Shown in pieces: positions 34,236-44,667 of a stretch of 44,667 nt of DNA. Where the stretch lies: NCBI RefSeq assembly GCF_000264905.1, contig NW_006763146.1, positions 911,438 to 956,104 on the forward strand, written 5' to 3'. A program made the position numbers and the translations under genes. Numbering within the stretch: position 1 is the first letter of the stretch; every line of letters begins with the position of its first letter. The notes beneath the pieces were generated by a model, which ran no database searches, was not told the DNA's origin, and was given only the letters and a program-made list of their open reading frames with translations. The stretch is from Stereum hirsutum FP-91666 SS1. Lineage: Eukaryota; Basidiomycota; Agaricomycetes; Russulales; Stereaceae.

Positions 34236-36087
34236 CAGAGTGACAGGTTCACGAAGAGCTGAGTGGTACGCTCTTGGGAGTCGAATGCGGAACAGGAGAA
34301 GAGGTTGATGGGTCTTGGATTTGTAGGGAAAAGGTATGCTGCCTGAAGGGGCTGAGTGATGGCAATGACCAAGACGTGCGCCTAGATGGGGAATGGTGAC
34401 TTTATATTCGATACATTTGAGTACGGATGTTCTTCGTATCAAGACTTGTCGTTGCCGTTATATAATCCCATGGATAGACAGAAGAAGCAATTGAGTTGCA
34501 GGATGGGGTATGGGTTTGTACGTGTCTGCAAGCATATGTCAGCACGAACGCGTCATCATCGCCTTTAGAAGGGTTATGCGGAGCCAATTCGCGAAGTTTA
34601 CCTTCACTGCGCCCAATCCATTTCTGATACCGCGGCCTCGATGCCACGGTGGTATCATTCGACCAGTTGCGGGCAACAAGCTTTCGGGTCTGCTCCGGCA
34701 TCCGAGTCGCACCAAGGCGTTGATGCGTCCTTTTGACGGTGCGAGTAAGCAATCTATTTTGGTGAACTCTCGTATACGTACCTTGTCTGGTTAAGCGATC
34801 GTATACTGAAAGTTATACGTCGCGAGAAGAGTCTGATTCAGATTCATCTCAGGCCATCGATATCCTCAGGCTGACATACCATAGTATGGTTCGAGCGCGC
34901 ATTAGAAACCGCTGACGATAGGGCACGATTCAGCGCGAGACTGGCAACTCTGAATGCTCCATGGTCGGTAACGTTGCGCTATTACCTGACTCCATATAGA
35001 AAGTTCATCGAATAGTGAAGCGGAAGGAGACGCGTCGTCACGGTGCTGGTCAGACGTTGAAAAACGACCAATTCGGACTAGTAGCCAGCTTGGCAGCACG
35101 GCGAACTCGGAGAAACCCGGAATTCGGCTATTGGCTCGTTGTTCATCTGCAGGAGATGACACCACAGGCATTAACCGATTGTCTGCCAACCGTTTGGTCT
35201 CGGGGGATTGGCCACAACGAATTATTTTAGCATATTGATACAGACCGTGTCGAATTGAGAACATAAGATAAGTACTGACTGTTTCCCAACAAGAAGTTTT
35301 AGTAGCACATTTGCATGTCCGACATGTAACGAGAATTATATATCTCAGCTCGGTTGAAATCGACTTTTTGGCGGGGTGCCTGAGATTTCGGATCGTCCGA
35401 AATATTAAACGCTGGAAGCCCTTCGGACCGGCCGCCACTCGGGCTGTTATCCTTTATTTTCCCTGCCAGTCATGTAACCTTCCAGCAAGGACTTGGGCCG
35501 AGCGAGAAGAGAACATCACTTGTTGTGACCAAACCCACACCAACACGCGTCGGACGGGGGATAGTAGGCTAATGTCTGGTGTGTAAATTACAGTGGCCGA
35601 CGTGGAAGCGAGCCGGGATAGGGAAGCGAGCTGCTTCACTGTGTCGTGGGCCACGCTCGCTTCCCTCGGCGGGTAGCTCGTTTCCCTATCCTGGTCGCTT
35701 CCACCTCGGGGCCGGTACATGCCAATGGTATTGAATAAATGCGAACTTGAATGACAGGACGGTAGGAAGAATACGAGTACAAATGCTTAAAAATACATCG
35801 ACGCTTGTGCTCATTTATTGTGCAGAAATACAGTGAATAAATAAAGGTTGGGCTCTACAAGACGACGCCCCAGCCAGCCTAAGCGTGTATCAAGTTCTCA
35901 GGCTGGTGCTTGCAATAAATAGTCTAGGGTCACGGTCACTGCAATAGTCAATGTGGAAGTCAAAACCCCGAAACCTGCTGAGTATACCACCGAGACAGAT
36001 CACTGTCAGGACCACATACCAATAAGAGAAGAAGAATAAAAAAGAGGCGGCCAACTTCACCACATTCCACAAACACCGCATCACAGA
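34236..36087. other. Gap between the two flavoenzymes, with a fold-back repeat
   Basis: No gene is recognised in 1.85 kb on either strand. The piece nearest the monooxygenase is its promoter. A 120-bp fold-back lies at 35594-35713. Confidence 0.45.
35594..35713. repeat. 120-bp imperfect fold-back (small MITE-like)
   Basis: The left arm (35594-35632: tggccgacgtggaagcga, then gggatagggaagcgagct) pairs with the right arm (35675-35713: agctcgtttccctatcc, then tcgcttccacctcgg) with few mismatches around a 42-base loop. The loop carries another cgctcgcttccctcgg word, so the arm sequence is present three times. No clear target duplication was found. Confidence 0.65.
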
Positions 36088-39541
<3,454 letters not shown>

Positions 39542-41220
39542 ATCTGCAGCGAATACACAGCACTGAGAAAGTGAAGCAGAAGCAGAAGCAACACAGACAG
39601 CAAGAACACCGTCAGTGTAAGAACGCTTTATGAGGGCTCGGTCAGAGGTGAGCGTTAGTTCAGCGCGATCCAATGCCCGCTACGAGAAAAATAACTCTCA
39701 CGAGACAAATCACATCCCCAAAAAGGACCGATTGTCACAAGTGCCGATGTTGCAATCAATAATCTCGGGAGACGATGAAGGACAGAGAGATATCGCGTCC
39801 GTGCCTCGGCGGCCTTTTCGGCAGTGAGCGCCAGTCAGCAATCGAGCAGCACGATCGCCACCAGCAGAACAGGCAGTCAGAGAACCACTTTCAGCTGGAC
39901 GTTCCAGGACAACTTCACGGATTGCGGACCCGAGGTCTGATCCTGACCGTCCCGTCATCCGTTTCGAAGACATTTTGGAACATCATCGAGTGACACTGAC
40001 AGTGGTCCATTGTGGCAAACAAATGAGGTCTGCAGCTGCCCAGGAGCCTTGATATCTCCGAAAGGTAGACACTGAGGATGAAGGGGAAGAGCAGCACAAG
40101 ATATCCTTCGGTCGAGATAACAGATTCGGTTCGAAAGGTGCAGGCTTAGAAGAGTCGAAAAACATTTGACAGACCAATGACAGACATTCGACTTGGACAG
40201 AAGTGGCGGCGACGATAACCTCTCCGGAGACCATGAGAACAAGCTCATTTGAAGTTATCACCACCCTGAGCAACGTAAAAATGCGCGAGACCTCGAAGTC
40301 GTTCAGTTCAATTCAAGGAAGATCGTGAAGAAGAAAAGATGGCCTAGTTTGGCGTGATGACTGCCGTCATGGACCGAGAACTCGGGCCCTCGGCGGCCCG
40401 GGAGCCATGAAGCCGAGTCAGATATTTATCAGCAACTTTTGTTTCAAGCGAAATCGACCAACGCCCTGCCAAAAACCAAGCCATAATCCATAGCAGACCC
40501 TCTACTAAAGTAACATTTCTACCTGGCTTTCTGTGTGCGATGACTCGGAGGCTAGGCACTAGATGACTATCCGTACATAGGGGGTTTGTGTGGCAAATCG
40601 TAGAGGCCTGGACGCACAGAAAGAAGGCCCAACTTGAAGTTGTTTCTTTATTGAATGAGGCCCCCGTGTTTGTGTTTCTGTGCAACAAGACACACTCCTA
40701 GACTGCTACGAATAGTCACTCATTATGAACCTAACCTATACGCACAGGTAATATAGCGCTCACTTGGCTGTGAGAAGCTCTGCAGCAGAGCTCCCGAAAT
40801 TCGTCTATGTTTGCCAGGACCGTTCTAAATACGGATAGACATCCAACACCGATCTCAATCTAGACCTCAATTCTCTCTGGTCTCCCTTCTGGGGAGTCCT
40901 GACGCAGCAGACGCATAATATACCAAGAAGAGATGGTCCACCCTGAACTGATCCAGACGTGTTATACTTATACAGCACTTCAACAGCACTTTGTGAACGT
41001 TTGGCTTTCGAACTCCGAGGCCGTGGACGAAGCCTAGGTGTATGTGTATCTTTTCTTAGGATTACCGTGTCTGTACTGCCTCCTCATCCGTCCCACGCTA
41101 CTTACCCTAAGCCCTCAACGCCTCAGCCTCATGCTTAGGGACGACACTTTCGGCGCTTCTCGCTCTTCGCCTTAACCACCGCGACGCCTTCCTCAGTAGC
41201 AACCAGAGATAGTTATCACT
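39542..41220. other. Gap upstream of the NLR gene
   Basis: About 1.7 kb with only short frames and no recognisable protein. The sequence before 41221 is C/T-rich, probably the NLR promoter and leader. Confidence 0.4.
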
Positions 41221-44200
41221 ATGTCCAAGATCAAACCAGGTCTAGTCGTCCAGTACGTTATGCCTCTGTTTTACTAGGAGCCGTCTTTACTGATGTAAAT
41301 TGGAAGATTCGGACTTCCCAGGTCTGCCAACGCATCCCCATCTCTGGCCGGCACAAACGCAGATGGAATGACGGTGACACTAACCGGTTCGCATATCTCC
41401 AATGTCTCCTCGGATCGTAGTGTTGAGTCGCGTTTGCCGTATCGTAGAATTCGCAGTCAAGGCCGGTCTGGATGCAACCAATTCACCCAGGACGCAACTG
41501 GAGGTCGACGTCGATGGCCTGACAGTTGTGGCCGAGGATTCCGCCAATCAAAGCATGACATTGTAGGATTTAGGTGTCATATCGTCCCGATGGAGTTACT
41601 GACACGAAATTTCTCAAGCACGAACGTACGCCCTTCATCGATCCTCCGCATTTGTATTCTCCGCAAGAGTCGTCTCGGCCGTATCAGAGATCGCGTTCTC
41701 GGAGAGTACGATGGAATAGTTGTCGAGCTTCTGTCGGAAGGTATTTGCACCGTCATGAAATCTTTACACTCACAGTCTTCTAACAGGACAGAGACAGGCA
41801 GCACAGGGAAGACGGTCAAACTGGTACCCGTCAACTCAAAAGCCAGCCCCGTCGAGTTATTCTTCCGCATTGTCATCGACGATAGTCTGCCTACGTCTCT
41901 CGACGAGCTAGGACTGGAAGCCGCCACGGTTTCTCTCGCAAACACTCGTCTGACTCTCGCGCGGCGGGAAGCTGGGAAGTTCATCTCGACAGTCTCTGAC
42001 ACTGTGGATACTACAATATCCATTGGGACCCAGGCTCAAGCAGTCGCTGAGGGTGCAAGGAAGCTCGACAGCGAGCAGGTCATCGGGGTCTTGGTCGCAA
42101 TGTTGGACGCTGTGGTCAGAGTGGGGGACGAGCTATCAGCGGTACGTTCTTCGCATGATCAATATTAGCCTCGGTCAGGATAGTTTATCGTTCATTGTGC
42201 CAACTGAAACAGGCCCATCCGATGATCAAAGTCGCCTGGACCGTCGTAACATGTCTCTACAAGGTTGGTCTCAAACCGTCGACATCAATCAATGACTCAT
42301 GATTGTCTTCATGTGTGCTGGTCATGCTACATAGGCTTCTAAGGCTCAACGGGAGCTCGATGAAGACACTCGACAGCTCTCAGAGGAGATTTCTGTCATG
42401 CTCGCTTACGTGGCAGCATGCAAGGATCTAGCGCCAGTCGAGGGGAGAGGGAACATGGTTTTGCGAGCTGTGGAACTGACACAAGCGGGGGCTTGCTTAA
42501 TAGACACATGCATGTCACACCGATTTGAAGGTAGGAGGTCCACATCTCTATCATAGAAAACATTGACGGTCAATTGACATCATATTGAAGTGCGTGTGGT
42601 CGTGGCGCCGTTCACCAACATGAAGGCTCGCATTGAAGATTGTCGAAGAAAGGTGCGTGAATTACGACAAGAATTCGACACTGCGATTATTGTCGATATT
42701 CGGAAAGAAGGCAAGTGCTCTGTTTCGATTTCGGTCCAACTTCCTTATTGTGTGTCTCATTCATTCGGTACAGTCCAGGATGGCAGGAAAGAAAATGCTT
42801 CGGCAAGACAGGAAGCCATGTTGCTGCAGCTGCCCTTCGCTCGGGACGCAACCTGGGATCGAAGCCGGGCCTGTATGCCCGGGACTCGGACCTCTTTGTT
42901 GCAAAATTTCTCATCCTGGCTCGATACAGATCCTGGCAAAGCGAGCATCTTTTGGCTCACTGCACCTCCCGGAGCAGGAAAGACTGCTTTCGCTCATACA
43001 GCTGCTCTCAATGCATCGTCATCGAGAGAGATAGTCCTCCTGTCGTTCTTTTTTGAGCGTGCTGTCAGCGACAGGAACAACCCACGAGCCTTCGTAGGCA
43101 CCCTCATTCATCTTCTCAGCGGCCTCAATCCACAGTTCAAGGCCTCTCTCTGTAGCACTCTGGATGAGAAGCGAGAGCTTCCATCTGCGTCATCTATACG
43201 CCAATTCGACGAACTTCTAATACATCACGCTGCGACCTTTGCCAATCAGCGCATGCTGCTGATCATAGATGCTTTGGATGAATGCTCTGAGTCCTCTGAC
43301 GACCTCATGGCTATTCTTCGCGACCAAATTCCTGTACTTCCTCCGTCATTCCATGTCTTCATCACTTCCCGTCCAGAGAAGACTCTCCTCCGACGCTTGC
43401 AACAACTGCGAAATGTTCGCCACCATAAATTCGAACTCGAGGATGACGATAACCTGTCGGACATAGCCACCTACATCCGTCAACGGTTTGATACAATTGC
43501 CATTGATCACGGCTTGGAAGAGTCTTGGCCTGGCGAGGAACGACGTTACTTGTTCGTTGAGAAGGCTAGTGGTCTGTTCGCGTGGGCATCTGTGGCTCTG
43601 GACTACATCGGGCGAGTTAAGCTCTTTGGACGAGATGTGAAGCTCCAAGAGGTCCTCTCACAAAGCAGCACACGTGTCACACCCGTCCAGGAAAGGATGG
43701 ATGAACTATATATGACCGTCCTTGGGACGTGCGACTGGGACGACAAGGAATTTGTCCAAGGTTATCAGCTTGTTGTCGGCACTGTAGTTGCCTCACGGCA
43801 GCCCTTGTCGAAGTCATCTCTAGAACATCTTTTGGGTGATACAGCCGGTGTCGTCGCTGAAGTCCTCAATATTCTTTCACCACTTTTCACCGAGTGGGAG
43901 ACGGACGATGTACCGATCCAGCTCCTCCATCTGACACTCTATGACTTCCTCACGCACCGACAACGATCAAATGGATACTTCATCGATGGCGTTGAGCATT
44001 CACGTCGCATCGGTCTGCAATGCTTAGTCGTTCTAACAGAGACATTCAAGGACGGAGTGTCCGGTTTGGGGTACTCTTCATTCTGGGATGAATACATATT
44101 TCGACCCCTTCCGGTGGTCGATATTCCTGAGAGTATCGCATATGCCTGCAGCTTCTGGATTGAGCACATATGTCTCGTGCAGCCCCCTATGGAGAAGCAG

Positions 44201-44667
44201 TATATTGATGCACTTGAAGCATTCACTCCCTGTGTCATCTCCTGGGTAGAGCTTGTAAGTCTCAGGAATGTGTTTCCAGCCCTCACCAAGCTACGGGAAT
44301 GGGTTATGGTATATGCCTTTGTTTGACCTCTTATTCATCCCTGTTACTAATATAGGTCCGGTACACAGATTCATGCTGCTTTGCAAAGCACATCAATTGC
44401 GCAAAGCCTTGTCTCTCCTAGTTTGGCGAGCTCTCTCAACAACCTCTCTAACCAGTTTTCAGATGTTGGTCGTCGAGAGGATGCATTAAGGGCAGTTGAG
44501 GAAGCGGTTCGCATCTGCCACCAGCTTGCGCAGGACCGCCCCGAGACATTCAACCCCGCCCTTGCCCTTTCTCTCAACAACCTCTCCGTCCAGCTTGGAG
44601 ATGTCGGTCGTCGAGAGGACGCATTGAGGGCCATAGAGGAGGCAGTTCGCATCCGCCGCCAGCTTGC
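41221..44667 (+). CDS. NACHT-TPR NLR (STAND) protein, partial at the 3' end
   Basis: The start is ATG 41221 (MSKIKPGLVVQ, 41221-41252), then an exon from 41309. A C2-like stretch (RPSSILRICILRKSRLGRI) leads to a helical N-terminal domain with SLDELGLEAATVSLANTRL, exons 42213-42263, 42335-42530 and 42591 onward (VVVAPFTNMKARIEDCRRK). The NTPase follows: LTAPPGAGKTAFAHTAA (Walker A), MLLIIDALDECSES (Walker B) and VFITSRPE (sensor), then a winged-helix-like region. An intron at 44309-44368 joins the NACHT part to TPRs (SLASSLNNLSNQF..., 46-residue unit) that continue past the window. Such fungal NLRs oligomerise on a trigger to start heterokaryon-incompatibility or immune-like death; the trigger is unknown. 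Between 41387 and 41420 the frame changes by one; only a 34-nt intron or an indel explains it. A GC-AG intron is likely at 42711-42773. Confidence 0.87.
44433..44667 (+). repeat. TPR-coding tandem repeat, 138-bp unit
   Basis: The word ctctcaacaacctc starts at 44433 and again at 44571, 138 bp (46 codons) apart, and the units share GRREDALRA-EEAVRI-QLA. The second copy is cut by the window end. Near-identical DNA in neighbouring units is typical of fungal NLR repeats that expand and contract by recombination. Confidence 0.85.

Noticed and set aside
41221..44667. NACHT gene as a retroelement or helicase
   Set aside because: Walker A, the LLIIDALDECSES Walker B, ITSRPE and following TPRs are the STAND/NLR order; no reverse transcriptase or helicase motifs are present.

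Overview
The window looks like a chromosomal segment of a mushroom-forming basidiomycete (Agaricomycetes). Genes are packed on both strands and cut by many introns, mostly about 45-80 nt, that can be placed by reading frame. Several gene types are characteristic of, or expanded in, Agaricomycetes: NACHT-TPR NLR proteins, flavin-dependent halogenases, DxFBR-style ankyrin proteins, ubiquitin-like-domain proteins and two-finger GATA factors. All calls come from reading the sequence; no database search was run.

Layout. 1-8.4 kb is gene-poor and repeat-rich. It holds the start of an unknown minus-strand gene with paired ACGCGT boxes upstream, a 338-bp TA-flanked MITE, a GATA transcription factor on the minus strand broken by a stop codon and at least two 1-nt frame losses, old tandem duplications, a strongly pyrimidine-biased stretch, and a 626-bp segment between 16-bp direct repeats. 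8.4-13.3 kb has two divergent paralogues (minus strand) of an unrecognised family on either side of a plus-strand ubiquitin-like-domain gene. 15.2-25.6 kb is the conserved core: a DUF457/YdjM-like membrane protein, a KHDC4-type double KH splicing protein, an ER-anchored 3-beta-HSD/Erg26-like reductase and a BUR1/CDK9 kinase with very long disordered arms. 26.1-31.3 kb has a Tup1-like WD40 protein without the Tup1 N-terminus, an F-box protein whose frame is broken once, and an ankyrin protein. 31.5-39.5 kb has two minus-strand flavoenzymes next to each other, a phenol-hydroxylase-type monooxygenase and a flavin-dependent halogenase with unusual Ser/Pro-rich insertions. 41.2 kb to the end is a NACHT-TPR NLR that runs off the window.

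How genes may work together. The core genes are housekeeping (splicing, transcription elongation, sterol or lipid redox). The hydroxylase/halogenase pair is a candidate for a small aromatic hydroxylation-halogenation locus. The NLR, ubiquitin-like-domain, ankyrin, F-box and paralogue-pair genes belong to fast-turnover families and fit an accessory neighbourhood. The most unusual features are the decayed GATA gene with a 12-nt microexon, the low-complexity insertions in the halogenase, three apparent GC-AG introns, and a bacterial-looking DUF457-like membrane protein.
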